Made by a program: the position numbers and the translations under genes. A stretch of 64,000 nucleotides of DNA from Paenibacillus endophyticus. Lineage in GTDB: Bacteria; Bacillota; Bacilli; Paenibacillales; Paenibacillaceae. The stretch spans positions 496,001 through 560,000 of the forward strand of contig NZ_JACHXW010000002.1 in NCBI RefSeq assembly GCF_014192395.1. The letters are read 5' to 3'. This document shows positions 1-12,104 of this stretch, piece after piece (within the stretch, counting starts at the first letter, position 1; every line of letters begins with the position of its first letter). Below the pieces are notes generated by a model that saw only the letters and a program-made list of their open reading frames with translations, had not been told where the DNA came from and searched no databases.

Positions 1-381
1 TATCAAGAGGGCATTTGCTATGCAAAAGCTAACCTGCTGAGTGCACTATTGAGAAAAGCAGGTATACCCGCCGGCTTTTGTTATCAGCGGCTAACGTTGG
101 GGGACACACCGGAGAGCGGTTATTGCATTCATGCTTTGAATGGGGTCTATATCGCCAAGTACGACCAATGGATACGCCTTGACGCAAGGGGAAATAAAAA
201 AGGGGTGCATGCCGAATTTTCAATAGATACGGAGAAGCTCGCATTTCCAATTCGACCTGAATATGGCGAAGTCGATTATCCTTACATTTTCAGACGGCCA
301 AACCATAAGACAATCGAGGCATTACGGCAAAATACGGATTGCAAAACGATGTATCTTCACAGTCTTCCTAGTCAATTATAG
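1..381 (+). CDS. Transglutaminase-like domain protein (5' end cut by window)
   Basis: The reading frame is open from base 1, so the gene begins upstream of the window; 126 codons are visible. The first residues (YQEGICYAKANLLSALLRKA) match the catalytic-cysteine helix of the transglutaminase-like superfamily, where G-x-C starts a helix followed by a GIP-type turn (AGIPAGFCYQ). A histidine (CIHALN, about residue 44) and an aspartate (WIRLDARGN) follow at the right spacing to complete a Cys-His-Asp triad. Members are cysteine proteases, amidases or inactive homologues; the substrate cannot be told from this fragment. A strong hairpin terminator follows. Confidence 0.75.
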   Translation, partial: YQEGICYAKANLLSALLRKAGIPAGFCYQRLTLGDTPESGYCIHALNGVYIAKYDQWIRLDARGNKKGVHAEFSIDTEKLAFPIRPEYGEVDYPYIFRRPNHKTIEALRQNTDCKTMYLHSLPSQL

Positions 382-406
382 CGATAACAGGTAAACATAA
401 TAACTA

Positions 407-456
407 AAATGCTGCTGCCATGAACGATACTTTCTCGTCAATGTCAGCAGCATTTT
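407..456. terminator. Bidirectional intrinsic terminator
   Basis: The arms aaaatgctgctg (407-418) and cagcagcatttt (445-456) form a 12-bp perfect stem flanked by A and T runs. It lies between two convergent genes and can serve both. Confidence 0.85.
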
Positions 457-485
457 CAAAATAAAGATCAATCTCCGTTCGGAAA

Positions 486-1715
486 CTACGACTCTTTCCT
501 ATCCTTCGGTAGCAGCATCGCTAACATGCCGATAAGCGGCAGCACGCTGCATGCCATCATAACAAAGCTGAGCGAGCGGCTGTCTGCTAGGTGTCCCAAC
601 ACAACAGCGCCAAGTCCGCCCATGCCGAACGCTAATCCCGTAATCAGGCCCGATGCAGTGCCTACCTTGCCAGGCATAAGCTCCTGCGCGTAGACGACGC
701 TGACGGAGAAGCCTGATTGAAGGATGAAACCGAGCAGCACAATCAATGGATAAACGAGCGGAAGTGGCAAATGTGGGAGCGCCAGCGCGAAAGGCGCCGC
801 TCCAAGAATAGACAGCAGCATCATTTTTTTGCGCCCAATCCGGTCTGCCAGAATTCCTCCCAGAAAAGTGCCTGCTACACCGGCTGCCATAAACAAAAAC
901 AGTGGAATCTGTGCTTGCTTGATCGTAATGCCGTAGGATTCAACTAAAAAGAACTGATAGAAATTGCCGATGGCAGCGGCATACCAGGAACGAGCAAACA
1001 CGATAAAAAACAGAATCGCTAGTGCGAAGCCGACAACACGAGGCGCCAGAGAAGCTCTCGGAGCAACGCCGCTTGCTTTCCGCTGCTCTATCCTGGCCGC
1101 CTGCTGAGCCAGCTGTGACTTATACCAAGGCACAACCTTCATCAATACAATGATGGCAGCAGCAGCCAGCAGCGTTCCCCATACCGCGCCTTTTTGACCT
1201 AGTGGGATAAAGATCCAGAGCGTCATTAACGGACCGAGCATTTGGCCAAAATTGCCGCCGACCTGATAAATGGATTGCGAGAAGGCTCTGCGTGACCCTG
1301 CCGCTAAGTGCACGACACGCGAGCCCTCCGGATGGAATACGGCTGAGCCGAGCCCCACGAATACAACGGCCAGCAGCACCAAATAAAAGTTTGGAGCAAA
1401 TGCCAAGCCGACCATTCCCGCCATGCTGGAAAGCATTCCGATCGGAAGCATCCAAGGGTTCGGCTTTTTATCCGAAATTAATCCAACCACAGGCTGCATG
1501 ACCGAAGAGGTCATATTAAGGGTAAAAGCAATCCAGCCGATCTGCGCCATGCTAAGCTTGAGCGATTCCGCGAGCACCGGGAATAAAGCGGAAACGACTG
1601 ATTGCATCATATCGTTCATGAGATGAACGGAGCTGATACAGATCAAAATGGCATAAACCGTCGCGGATTTAACCGCCTCTTTGCTGCTATGTTGTGAGGC
1701 AAGCGGTGCTGACAT
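486..1715 (-). CDS. fsr: MFS transporter, fosmidomycin-resistance (Fsr) type
   Basis: 409 aa, about 12 hydrophobic segments, the usual MFS length. The stretch around residues 128-160 (FHPEGSRVVHLAAG, then RRAFSQSIYQVGGNFGQMLG) is typical of the Fsr subfamily of drug exporters, which give fosmidomycin resistance in Escherichia coli. The loop near residue 290 (DRIGRKK) is the conserved MFS A-like motif. An RBS (ggaagg) sits upstream of the ATG. It is in the same direction as the lactonase gene just upstream (67-bp gap), so the two may be co-transcribed. The true substrate is unknown. Confidence 0.85.
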   Translation of the reverse strand: MSAPLASQHSSKEAVKSATVYAILICISSVHLMNDMMQSVVSALFPVLAESLKLSMAQIGWIAFTLNMTSSVMQPVVGLISDKKPNPWMLPIGMLSSMAGMVGLAFAPNFYLVLLAVVFVGLGSAVFHPEGSRVVHLAAGSRRAFSQSIYQVGGNFGQMLGPLMTLWIFIPLGQKGAVWGTLLAAAAIIVLMKVVPWYKSQLAQQAARIEQRKASGVAPRASLAPRVVGFALAILFFIVFARSWYAAAIGNFYQFFLVESYGITIKQAQIPLFLFMAAGVAGTFLGGILADRIGRKKMMLLSILGAAPFALALPHLPLPLVYPLIVLLGFILQSGFSVSVVYAQELMPGKVGTASGLITGLAFGMGGLGAVVLGHLADSRSLSFVMMACSVLPLIGMLAMLLPKDRKES

Positions 1716-1782
1716 GATCGCAAGTCCTTCCTTTCTTGTCGAAATGCCCTCATTTCCGTGTTCGGATCATGCTGGGCTTAAC

Positions 1783-2880
1783 CTATTTTGCAAATTTGAT
1801 GCATACCGGGCTTTGCAATTGAAGCGAAGCTGCCGTCTTCGTTAATGTTCCATTCTCCGCATCGACCGCAAATACCGCAATGTTGCCTGATTTCTGGTGC
1901 GCTGCCAGCAAATGGCCGCCGTCAGGCGTAATCGCAAAGTTTCTCGGCGATTCGCCGCCGCAATCCACATGCTGGATCAAGCTCAGCTCGCCAGTTGTTT
2001 GATCAACGGAAAATACAGCTATGCTGTTATGTCCGCGGTTCGAGCTGTACAAATAACGGCCGGAAGCGCCCAAATGAATATCAGCCGCATCGTTGTAGCC
2101 GCTGTAATCGGCCGGAAGCGCTGAGATTGCTTTTCCTGCTGTAAGAATCCCTTGCTCAGCATCCACGTTCAATACGGTAATCGTAGAATCCAGTTCGTTC
2201 ATCACATACCCTGTTTGCAAGGAAGGATGGAAAATCAAATGACGCGGACCTGCTCCGCGATGAACTTTGCTGATGCCGTGAGGTGATAGCGAACGCTTCA
2301 CTTCATCATAGCGATAAAGAACGATTGCATCGATGCCCAGATCTACGGCGCAAACGAAAGGCGATCCACTCAGGGGCACGATGCAATGCGCGTGTGGCGC
2401 ATCCTGTCTCGCCGCGTTAGGACCAAGCTCGCCTGCATGCTGCCGAACCGATGCCGCAGCTTCCAGCTTCCCATCCGCCGCAATCGGAAGAAGAGCGACA
2501 TTCCCGCCCGTATAATTGGCAGCGTACAGCACCTTCCCTGCGGAATCCGAGCTAATATAACAAGGATGCGCACCGTAAGTCAGAACCCGGTTTTGCGTTT
2601 TAGCGAGCGTCCCCGTTTCTTTTTCAATCTCGAATGCAGCAACCGAGCCACCGCTCGCATCCGCTGTCGCTTCTGTTTCGCTTGCCGCGTACAAAACTCC
2701 CCCGTTTGGATGCAGCGCCAAATACGAGGCATTCTCTAGACCGCTCACTGCTTGAATAATAGCAAGCTCTCCGTTCTTTTCATTGAAAGAACAAACATGT
2801 ATAGTATGCTCCTCAGCCGATCCGTATGATCCGATATATAGCGTTTGCACGCTTGTCGGTTGTCCATTTTCATTGCTCAT
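1783..2880 (-). CDS. pgl: Beta-propeller lactonase (6-phosphogluconolactonase family)
   Basis: 365 aa from the ATG at 2880, chosen because agaaagg lies ahead of it and the longer frame has no good RBS. The sequence is a run of blades typical of the seven-bladed lactonase family: YIGSYGSAEE near the start, then repeated H-P-N-G, LYAAS/LYAANYTGGNV, GPRHLIFHPS and SPRNFAITPDGGHLLAAHQ. The family includes YkgB/Pgl, which hydrolyses 6-phosphogluconolactone in the oxidative pentose phosphate pathway; other members are uncharacterised, so the reaction is inferred. No signal peptide, so cytosolic. Confidence 0.82.
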   Translation of the reverse strand: MSNENGQPTSVQTLYIGSYGSAEEHTIHVCSFNEKNGELAIIQAVSGLENASYLALHPNGGVLYAASETEATADASGGSVAAFEIEKETGTLAKTQNRVLTYGAHPCYISSDSAGKVLYAANYTGGNVALLPIAADGKLEAAASVRQHAGELGPNAARQDAPHAHCIVPLSGSPFVCAVDLGIDAIVLYRYDEVKRSLSPHGISKVHRGAGPRHLIFHPSLQTGYVMNELDSTITVLNVDAEQGILTAGKAISALPADYSGYNDAADIHLGASGRYLYSSNRGHNSIAVFSVDQTTGELSLIQHVDCGGESPRNFAITPDGGHLLAAHQKSGNIAVFAVDAENGTLTKTAASLQLQSPVCIKFAK

Positions 2881-2967
2881 TGATATCCAACCTTTCTGGC
2901 TTTTTGGCATTACAGTGACCATAGCACATGCCGCTTCAGCAAACAATGTCTTTTTTTTATAAAAGAC

Positions 2968-2997
2968 TTCACAAATACTATTGTGACATGTTACAAT
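2968..2997 (+). promoter_or_regulatory. Likely promoter of the LytTR gene with near-palindrome
   Basis: TTCACA and TACAAT lie 18 bp apart upstream of the LytTR-domain gene. A near-perfect palindrome, TTGTGACATGTTACAA (2981-2996, one mismatched pair), covers the spacer end and the -10 box, where a repressor or autoregulator could bind. Confidence 0.5.
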
Positions 2998-3010
2998 GTA
3001 AGCGCTAACA
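2997..3010 (+). promoter_or_regulatory. CcpA catabolite-responsive element (cre)
   Basis: TGTAAGCGCTAACA matches the cre consensus TGWAANCGNTNWCA at every position. It overlaps the last base of the proposed -10 box of the LytTR gene and is 117 bp upstream of the divergent lactonase start. At this position CcpA would be expected to repress the plus-strand gene. Confidence 0.75.
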
Positions 3011-3044
3011 ATCAGTGGTTCACATTTCTAAAGGGGGAATTGAG

Positions 3045-3407
3045 ATGATGAATGTTGTACTGAGCGAACGGAACGTGTATGAGGATTTCGAGCTGGAGTC
3101 GGATGTGCTTTACTTCAAGCTAGGTACGCAGGGGCTCGTAAGCTTTCACGGCAGAAACTACAATATAAAGAAAAGAATGACTGCCGAGCAGATTACACAG
3201 CTCACCAGCGAGCGCAGCTTCTATCCGGTAAGCTCCAATTGTTACATTAATATCGGTAAAATCAAGATGATCGAAGGCGGGTCCATTTTCTTCGATTCAG
3301 AGATTACCGATTCCAAGCAGCTTCCTGTCAACCGCCGCAAGCAATTCGTCATTCAGCAGCTGTTCTCGCAGCGCGCGACGAACAAGGATTTACGAATCAC
3401 GCAATAG
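3045..3407 (+). CDS. LytTR DNA-binding domain protein
   Basis: 120 aa; the ATG at 3045 follows an aaaggggg RBS. Almost the whole protein is one LytTR domain: DVLYFKLGTQGLVSFHG, then a segment resembling the LytTR linker (RSFYPVSSNCYINIGKIKMIEG) and the closing LPVNRRKQFVIQQLF. There is no receiver or sensor domain, so it is a stand-alone LytTR regulator. It ends at a strong terminator and is monocistronic. Target genes are unknown. Confidence 0.8.
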   Translation: MMNVVLSERNVYEDFELESDVLYFKLGTQGLVSFHGRNYNIKKRMTAEQITQLTSERSFYPVSSNCYINIGKIKMIEGGSIFFDSEITDSKQLPVNRRKQFVIQQLFSQRATNKDLRITQ

Positions 3408-3419
3408 TAGGCTGAGCAG

Positions 3420-3460
3420 CCGCCCTAATCCGCAGTAAGCGGCTTAGGGCGGTTGTTTGT
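3420..3460 (+). terminator. Intrinsic terminator after the LytTR gene
   Basis: ccgccctaa (3420-3428) pairs with ttagggcgg (3444-3452), followed by ttgtttgttt. Confidence 0.75.
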
Positions 3461-3558
3461 TTGGCTCCGTCCTGCTATTCTAAGGTTGGATACGTTTTTT
3501 TTGCATTTATGCTGTGACGCGTTAAGCTTTTATTCCAATACTTTTTAGGAGGATTTCC

Positions 3559-4554
3559 ATGTCTGCGCAAGGAAAAGCTTTCGAACAATTATTTCATGAC
3601 GAGCAAGCCGTTTGGCTGCAATGGGGTGCTTACGAAGCGGCCGTTTTGCCGGCAGTAGGCGCCAATCTGATCGCCTTCCGCGATAAAGTAAACCAATATA
3701 CATTTTTACGTGAGCCCTCTCTTGAGGAAATGGACAGCTTCCGCGCGAGTCCAGGCGTTCATGGCATTCCGGTCCTATTCCCCCCTAACCGCTACGAGGA
3801 TGGTACCTTCACTTGGAACGGCAGAACCTACACTTTCCCAGTGAATGAAGCGGCAACCGGCAACCACCTGCATGGGTTTCTGCATACTGCCGCTTGGAGC
3901 GTTGAGGATTTCGGCACAAATAAGACGGAAAGCTACGTTTCGCTCAAAATTGCTATCGATGAAACACATCCCATCTATGCTTACTTGCCGCACCGCTTCT
4001 CCGTGAGGCTCCGCTACTCCTTGAACGAAAGAGGACTGCTTCAGCATGTATCGGTACATAACGAAGGAACCGAAGCAATGCCTTGCTTGATCGGCTTCCA
4101 CACGACAATCAATGCGCCGTTCGCTCCAGGCAGCACTGCCGACGACTATCGCTTTACGCTAACAACCGGCAAGCGCTGGGAGCTTAGCGAGCGCATGCTT
4201 CCGACTGGCAGCTACCAACCGCTGCTGGCTGACGAGGAAGCGATGAAAACGACGGGCATTTCGCCATTCTGGGCGTCGATGGACAACCATTACACAACTG
4301 AGCCGCAGAACGGCCGCAATCTCATGGAGCTGACCGATACGCGCACGGGAGTCAAGCTGGTTTATGATATCGGAACGGCCTATAAACAATGGATGATCTG
4401 GAACAACAAAGCAACGCCAGGTTTTTTCTGCCCAGAGCCGCAGCTTAATCTGGTCAACGCACCGAACGTTGATCTGCCTGCTGAACAAATCGGGCTTGTT
4501 TCCCTTGAGGCAGGCGGCATTTGGGAAGAGACAAGCCGCTTATACGTGAAATAA
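3559..4554 (+). CDS. Aldose 1-epimerase (galactose mutarotase-like) family protein
   Basis: 331 aa with RBS taggagga. The family layout is visible: VHGIPVLFPPNR in the first third, NHLHGFLH with the first conserved histidines near residue 107, GFHTTINAPF near residue 180, and the C-terminal PEPQLNLVNAPN that carries the conserved glutamate of mutarotases. Members interconvert alpha and beta anomers of hexoses or hexose phosphates in the cytosol. The sugar specificity is not visible. It is isolated between two terminators, so it is its own transcription unit. Confidence 0.8.
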   Translation: MSAQGKAFEQLFHDEQAVWLQWGAYEAAVLPAVGANLIAFRDKVNQYTFLREPSLEEMDSFRASPGVHGIPVLFPPNRYEDGTFTWNGRTYTFPVNEAATGNHLHGFLHTAAWSVEDFGTNKTESYVSLKIAIDETHPIYAYLPHRFSVRLRYSLNERGLLQHVSVHNEGTEAMPCLIGFHTTINAPFAPGSTADDYRFTLTTGKRWELSERMLPTGSYQPLLADEEAMKTTGISPFWASMDNHYTTEPQNGRNLMELTDTRTGVKLVYDIGTAYKQWMIWNNKATPGFFCPEPQLNLVNAPNVDLPAEQIGLVSLEAGGIWEETSRLYVK

Positions 4555-4570
4555 ATAAACCAATTGCCAA

Positions 4571-4605
4571 GGATAGCAGCGAACCTCGCTGCTATCCTTT
4601 TTTTT
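4571..4605 (+). terminator. Intrinsic terminator after the epimerase-like gene
   Basis: ggatagcagc (4571-4580) pairs with gctgctatcc (4588-4597) and is followed by a run of eight to nine T. Confidence 0.9.
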
Positions 4606-4691
4606 ACGCTAAAGGACGAGAGTGACTATTGCCCTGAAAGACTGTAAAATGTAAGAATCACCCCCTCTATGTCGAAAATTGAAGGGAGACC

Positions 4692-5180
4692 ATGATGCGA
4701 TCATCCATATGGAAGATTCTCGTATTTGCATGCCTCATATCCGTAATCCATATAACAGCTCCTCAACCTGCTGTCCATGCAGGCTTCTTTGACAGGATTA
4801 AAGACATATACAACACGCCTGAGAAAATCAGTGAGCTCGAACAGCAGTATATCGAAGCGAAAGAAGAGCTGGCAGCGCAGCAGCAGAAGCTTGTCGAATC
4901 TGCCAAAGCCGCAGAGGAATATGCTTTGAAGCAGCAAACGCTGCTCGAACAGAATGAGCAATTCCGACAGCAGAACGAGCAGCTAATCGCTCAAAATGCC
5001 GATATGCAGGCCGAGATGGCGCGTATGAAGCAGGAGCGCCAATCCTTTGTGAGCAAGCTGATTTACACTGTCGTCATCCTAGCAGCCGTATTTGCCGCTT
5101 ATATCATCTCCATACGAATCTGGCGCTACCTGGTATGGCGCAAGCAGCGGGGCACGCGCGGCAGAGGCATCAGCGGATGA
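4692..5180 (+). CDS. Secreted/membrane coiled-coil protein of unknown function
   Basis: 162 aa. A signal peptide or N-terminal anchor (residues 1-30, ending AVHA) is followed by a long glutamine/glutamate-rich coiled coil (about 45-120, e.g. EELAAQQQKLVESAKAAEEY), then a transmembrane segment (about 122-147) and a basic tail. No family was recognised. Its stop codon overlaps the start of the AIM24 gene (ATGA), so the two are translationally coupled and probably work together. RBS gaaggga. Confidence 0.7.
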   Translation: MMRSSIWKILVFACLISVIHITAPQPAVHAGFFDRIKDIYNTPEKISELEQQYIEAKEELAAQQQKLVESAKAAEEYALKQQTLLEQNEQFRQQNEQLIAQNADMQAEMARMKQERQSFVSKLIYTVVILAAVFAAYIISIRIWRYLVWRKQRGTRGRGISG

Positions 5181-5866
5181 ACATAACCGTACCTGCCCAG
5201 ACGGGCCATGTCCATATTCAACTTTCTGAACCGGACAAGCTTCATGTCCTCCATCCCAAATCCATTATCGCCTATCAAGGGGACCCGCAAAGCCGGGAAG
5301 ACCGATTCATGGATCTCGCAGGCATGTATCGCAAGAAACGTTGGATTCGTTCGATCCTGTCCGGTCCATCCGAATTTATTATCGGCTTGCCGGCAGGCTG
5401 CTCCCTTGAAACGGTCCATATCGAGGAGAAAAGCGACCTGCTGTTCGATTTCCGCCATGTGATCTTCTTCTCTGACGGGATGAAGCTGAAATCGGTCATC
5501 CAGAAGCTCAAGAACGCTTGGATTACCAAGGAGTTCGTTCGAATGCGCTTCTCCGGTCCCGGCCAGCTTGGCCTTATAACGGCCGGTGATGTGAAATCGA
5601 TACAACTGCAGCCCGATCGTCCGCTATACGTTGAGACGGGCGCTCTTGTCGCTTACCCCGAGAATGCCTCCATTCAGCTATCGGTCTATGGCAATAAGCT
5701 GGCAAGCCAGCATATGAACGTCCAGTGGGAAATACGCGGCTCAGGGCCGGTGCTTATTCAAACGGGCTCTCGCGATACCGAGCTGGAGGAGCAGCTTCAG
5801 AACGGCGGTTTCATCCGAAGAATCCTTCGCGAGGTGCTCCCCTTTGGCGGTATTTATATCAAATAA
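5177..5866 (+). CDS. AIM24 family protein
   Basis: 229 aa from the ATG at 5177, which overlaps the preceding stop; an earlier in-frame ATG lies inside the upstream gene and was rejected. The beta-rich sequence with FSGPGQLGLITAGDVKSIQL and PLYVETGALVAYPENASIQL is characteristic of the AIM24/TIGR00266 family, a beta-sandwich fold of unclear biochemical role (its yeast namesake is a mitochondrial inner-membrane organiser). It lacks a signal peptide. Coupling to a membrane coiled-coil protein suggests it acts at the membrane. Confidence 0.75.
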   Translation: MNITVPAQTGHVHIQLSEPDKLHVLHPKSIIAYQGDPQSREDRFMDLAGMYRKKRWIRSILSGPSEFIIGLPAGCSLETVHIEEKSDLLFDFRHVIFFSDGMKLKSVIQKLKNAWITKEFVRMRFSGPGQLGLITAGDVKSIQLQPDRPLYVETGALVAYPENASIQLSVYGNKLASQHMNVQWEIRGSGPVLIQTGSRDTELEEQLQNGGFIRRILREVLPFGGIYIK

Positions 5867-5911
5867 AAAGAGGCAGTCCCGCGTCATCAGACGAGCGGAC
5901 TGCCTCTTTTT
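5866..5911. terminator. Bidirectional intrinsic terminator
   Basis: aaaaagaggcagtcc pairs with ggactgcctcttttt (5897-5911). It lies between the convergent AIM24 and beta-galactosidase genes. Confidence 0.9.
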
Positions 5912-5914
5912 CAG

Positions 5915-9049
<3,135 letters not shown>

Positions 9050-9064
9050 TTAAATGATATTCAC

Positions 9065-9070
9065 ATTATA
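9065..9070 (-). promoter_or_regulatory. Probable -10 box of the beta-galactosidase gene
   Basis: TATAAT on the minus strand, 43 bp upstream of the lacZ start; a weak -35 (TTAAAC) lies 17 bp further upstream. The rest of 9023-9255 is AT-rich divergent promoter sequence without further recognised motifs. Confidence 0.4.
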
Positions 9071-9255
9071 GTTCATTAGGAATGTACGTTTAATAAAAGA
9101 ATTTTAATATTATATATAAAAATATGAATCTCTTATTATTTTCAACTCTCGCTGGTTCCCAACATTCTACCCAGCATTTACCGCTAAAAATAAAGCGCTT
9201 ACTCTATTAGAATGGAAGAGCAGGCCATCTTTATACATAGAAGGGATGAGACCCC

Positions 9256-10095
9256 ATGAAAAAAGGCATGAAACAGCTGCTTTACAGCGCCGCTGTCTTC
9301 ACTCTTTTAACCGCAGCTCCTTCGTTCAGCTCCGCCGCATCCTACACCGTACAGCCGAGCGACACTCTATGGATCATTGGCTCCAAGCACAGCACGACCG
9401 TTCAGCAACTGAAAAAACAAAACGGATTGACCTCTGACTCGCTTGTCATTGGTCAAAAACTGCTCGTTCCGGACCCGCCGGAATTTGTTGCCGCAACGGT
9501 TCTGCAAGGCGATACCTTGTGGAAGATTGCTAAACGTTCAGCTATCCCGCTTCCGAAGCTGATCGCTGCCAATCCGCAGCTCCCGAACCCGAACAACATA
9601 TGGGCCGGCCTTGATATCCGTATTCCAAAGCTGCCCGGCCAATATGCAAACGGTGTGTTTCCGCTGCCCAAAGGCACTTATACGCCATTTTCCAACACCT
9701 ATGCGGATGCTCGTACCTGGTCGACGGACGGCTCCGAAGTCCGAAGCCATGAAGGCGTCGATATTTTGGCTCCCAAAGGTACTGCCGTTTACAGCGCTCT
9801 CCCCGGTACGATCGTTAATGCTGGCTGGAATGAGTACGGAGGCTGGCGGGTAACCGTCCGTGTCGATGCCGCAACCACGTTTTATTACGCGCATTTGTCC
9901 AAATACGCGGCAGGCATCAAGGAAGGCGCCAAAGTGTCAGCCGGGCAATTGCTCGGTTATGTGGGCAGCACCGGCTATGGACCTGAGGGCACCGAGGGGA
10001 AATTCGTTCCGCACCTACACTTCGGTGTTTATAAAAGCTCGCCCAGCTACCACTCGATTGATCCCTACCTCATGCTCAAATGGTGGTCGCTATAA
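9256..10095 (+). CDS. Cell-wall peptidase: two LysM repeats plus M23 domain
   Basis: 279 aa, secreted. A signal peptide covers residues 1-27. Two LysM peptidoglycan-binding repeats follow (SYTVQPSDTLWIIGSKH, then TVLQGDTLWKIAKRS). The C-terminal half is an M23 endopeptidase with the zinc motifs H-x-x-x-D (HEGVD) and HLHFG, and a conserved FYYAHLSKY. M23 enzymes cut peptide cross-links in peptidoglycan, so a role in wall turnover or sporulation is likely. RBS gaaggga. Monocistronic, ended by a hairpin. Confidence 0.9.
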   Translation: MKKGMKQLLYSAAVFTLLTAAPSFSSAASYTVQPSDTLWIIGSKHSTTVQQLKKQNGLTSDSLVIGQKLLVPDPPEFVAATVLQGDTLWKIAKRSAIPLPKLIAANPQLPNPNNIWAGLDIRIPKLPGQYANGVFPLPKGTYTPFSNTYADARTWSTDGSEVRSHEGVDILAPKGTAVYSALPGTIVNAGWNEYGGWRVTVRVDAATTFYYAHLSKYAAGIKEGAKVSAGQLLGYVGSTGYGPEGTEGKFVPHLHFGVYKSSPSYHSIDPYLMLKWWSL

Positions 10096-10111
10096 GCTGC
10101 CAAACAATCAA

Positions 10112-10147
10112 AAGGGTCGATCCGGCTTTATCGCCTGATCGACCCTT
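10112..10147. terminator. Bidirectional intrinsic terminator
   Basis: aagggtcgat (10112-10121) pairs with atcgaccctt (10138-10147) between convergent genes. Confidence 0.75.
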
Positions 10148-10157
10148 CTTCTCCTCC

Positions 10158-11966
10158 TTACAGCTGAAGCTGTTTGAGGTTATAAAATTCCCCTTTGCTT
10201 GCCATTAGCTCCTCGAATGTGCCAACCTCGGCAATCCGGCCATGCTTCATCACGACAATGCGGTCAGCATCGCGAATCGTTGAGAGGCGATGTGCAACGA
10301 TGAAAGTCGTACGGCCCTTAATAAGCTCCTGCATCGCCTTCTGCACATGAAACTCCGACTCATTGTCGAGAGCGGATGTCGCCTCATCGAGTATGATAAT
10401 GCTCGGCTGGCGCACGAGCGCGCGAGCGATCGCTATCCGCTGGCGCTGGCCGCCGGAGAGCTTACCGCCATGCTCGCCAACCATCGTTTCCAAACCATTG
10501 GGCAGTTGTCCGATAAACTCGGAGAGATTGGCCATATCAACCACGCGCTGTATCTGCTCATCCGTAATATCGCGCAGTCCGTAAGTAATGTTGTCGCGAA
10601 TCGTTCCCGAGAACAGGATATTCGTCTGCGGCACGACAGCCAGATGTTTGCGATAGCTGCGCAGATCGATATCCGCGAGATCAATGCCATCCATTATCAC
10701 TTTCCCGCCAGTAGGCTGCAGGAAACCGATGACGAGATTGAGAACCGTCGATTTGCCCGCGCCGGATGCGCCAACGAATGCGATGCACTCTCCAGCCTCC
10801 ACGTCAAGCGTTACGTCCTCAAGCACATGATGCTCGCTGCCCGGATAAGACAGCTCAACGCCGCGGAACGAAAATTCGCCGCGCACGCCAGCCAGCTTTC
10901 TCTTGCCGCTGTTATTCTCGATATCGGTCGATACCAATATTTCTTTGATCGAATGAATGGACTCGAGCCCTTTGGCAATTTGCGGATAAATATTGATTAG
11001 TCCGGTAACAGACCCCAAGATCATAGCGAAAAAGCCTTGGTACATGACTACATCGCCAACCTGTATTTCACCGTTATAAGCCAGATAAGCGGTAAAGATC
11101 AAACAAAGGACCTGAAAGATTTGGAATGTAACCCAGTTCGTCGATCCAAAATAGGCTTCTACCAAATCGAGCCGGTAGCCCTTGCCTTGGATATTGCGCA
11201 GGGTCGAGTCGATCCGCTCGATTTCTACCTTTTCCAATCCATGTGCCCTCGTTATTGGAATCATCTCCACCATCTCCGACACGCGCGAGGACATTTGTTC
11301 GATTTCCTTGCGGAACTCCTTGTTCGACTTTCTGATTTTGCGGCGGAAGATCGTCACAATCGTAATCGACATTGGAATCGTAAGGACAAAGAACAAAGAA
11401 ACGACCCAGCTGCTGTTCAGCGTAATGGCAAAGGAAACGATAATATTCACGACAGCGGGAGCGAGCGCAATCATGAATTGCTTCGACATCATCTCAACCG
11501 CTTCTACATCCCTGAGCACCTTGGACTGAAGCTTGCCTGCAGGCAGCTCGCGATGCTGGTTGATCGAAAGCTGCTGGAGCTTCCGGACAAGCGCGCTGCG
11601 AAGCCCCGCTTCCACGTATCTCACCGCGCGGCTTAGAAAGGATATGTAAGCGGCATGCGTCGGTATATTTTGCAAAATGACAATCAGGATGATGAAGAAA
11701 TTAATCCAAATTCCGCTGATCGAATGCTTCGCCGGGTTTGTTGCAATGTTTATAATGTTCGCAGTAACGATTGGCAGCACGTATATCGGCGCGCTCTTAA
11801 TCAGCAGAAAAAACAACGAAACAAACAGGTTTGCGAAATTTCCTTTGTATAGCGAAAACAAAAACTTCAACGGACTCGCATCCTGCTCCAGCGATGCATT
11901 TTCGAACGTGCTGGCTAGCCCCTTTGCAGCTGCGCTCAAGCGGGCTTTTTCCACTCTCTCTGACAT
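10158..11966 (-). CDS. ABC exporter, fused membrane and ATPase domains
   Basis: 602 aa half-transporter. An N-terminal six-helix membrane domain (about residues 35-330) is followed by a complete nucleotide-binding domain: Walker A GASGAGKST, signature LSGGQRQRIAIARA, Walker B IIILDEATSALD and switch histidine AHRLSTI. It should work as a homodimer exporting a lipid, peptide or drug. An alternative ATG at 11978 has its purine-rich RBS too close, so the downstream start is preferred. It is single, with no adjacent partner or regulator of its own. Confidence 0.85.
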   Translation of the reverse strand: MSERVEKARLSAAAKGLASTFENASLEQDASPLKFLFSLYKGNFANLFVSLFFLLIKSAPIYVLPIVTANIINIATNPAKHSISGIWINFFIILIVILQNIPTHAAYISFLSRAVRYVEAGLRSALVRKLQQLSINQHRELPAGKLQSKVLRDVEAVEMMSKQFMIALAPAVVNIIVSFAITLNSSWVVSLFFVLTIPMSITIVTIFRRKIRKSNKEFRKEIEQMSSRVSEMVEMIPITRAHGLEKVEIERIDSTLRNIQGKGYRLDLVEAYFGSTNWVTFQIFQVLCLIFTAYLAYNGEIQVGDVVMYQGFFAMILGSVTGLINIYPQIAKGLESIHSIKEILVSTDIENNSGKRKLAGVRGEFSFRGVELSYPGSEHHVLEDVTLDVEAGECIAFVGASGAGKSTVLNLVIGFLQPTGGKVIMDGIDLADIDLRSYRKHLAVVPQTNILFSGTIRDNITYGLRDITDEQIQRVVDMANLSEFIGQLPNGLETMVGEHGGKLSGGQRQRIAIARALVRQPSIIILDEATSALDNESEFHVQKAMQELIKGRTTFIVAHRLSTIRDADRIVVMKHGRIAEVGTFEELMASKGEFYNLKQLQL

Positions 11967-12104
11967 TGCTCTACCCATCCCTCTGTAGCTCTGTTCGTTT
12001 ATAAACGCGTGTTTATTCTAAGCGCTACGGCACAATATTACGCTCATATTGTGCAGCTGTAAAGATGTTTTCTTGCACTTCTTGTATTCTTTTTGGCCAA
12101 TGGC

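Noticed and set aside
9190-9210. cre-like sequence ataaagcgcttact near the M23 gene
   Set aside because: Only 11 of 14 consensus positions; too weak to report.
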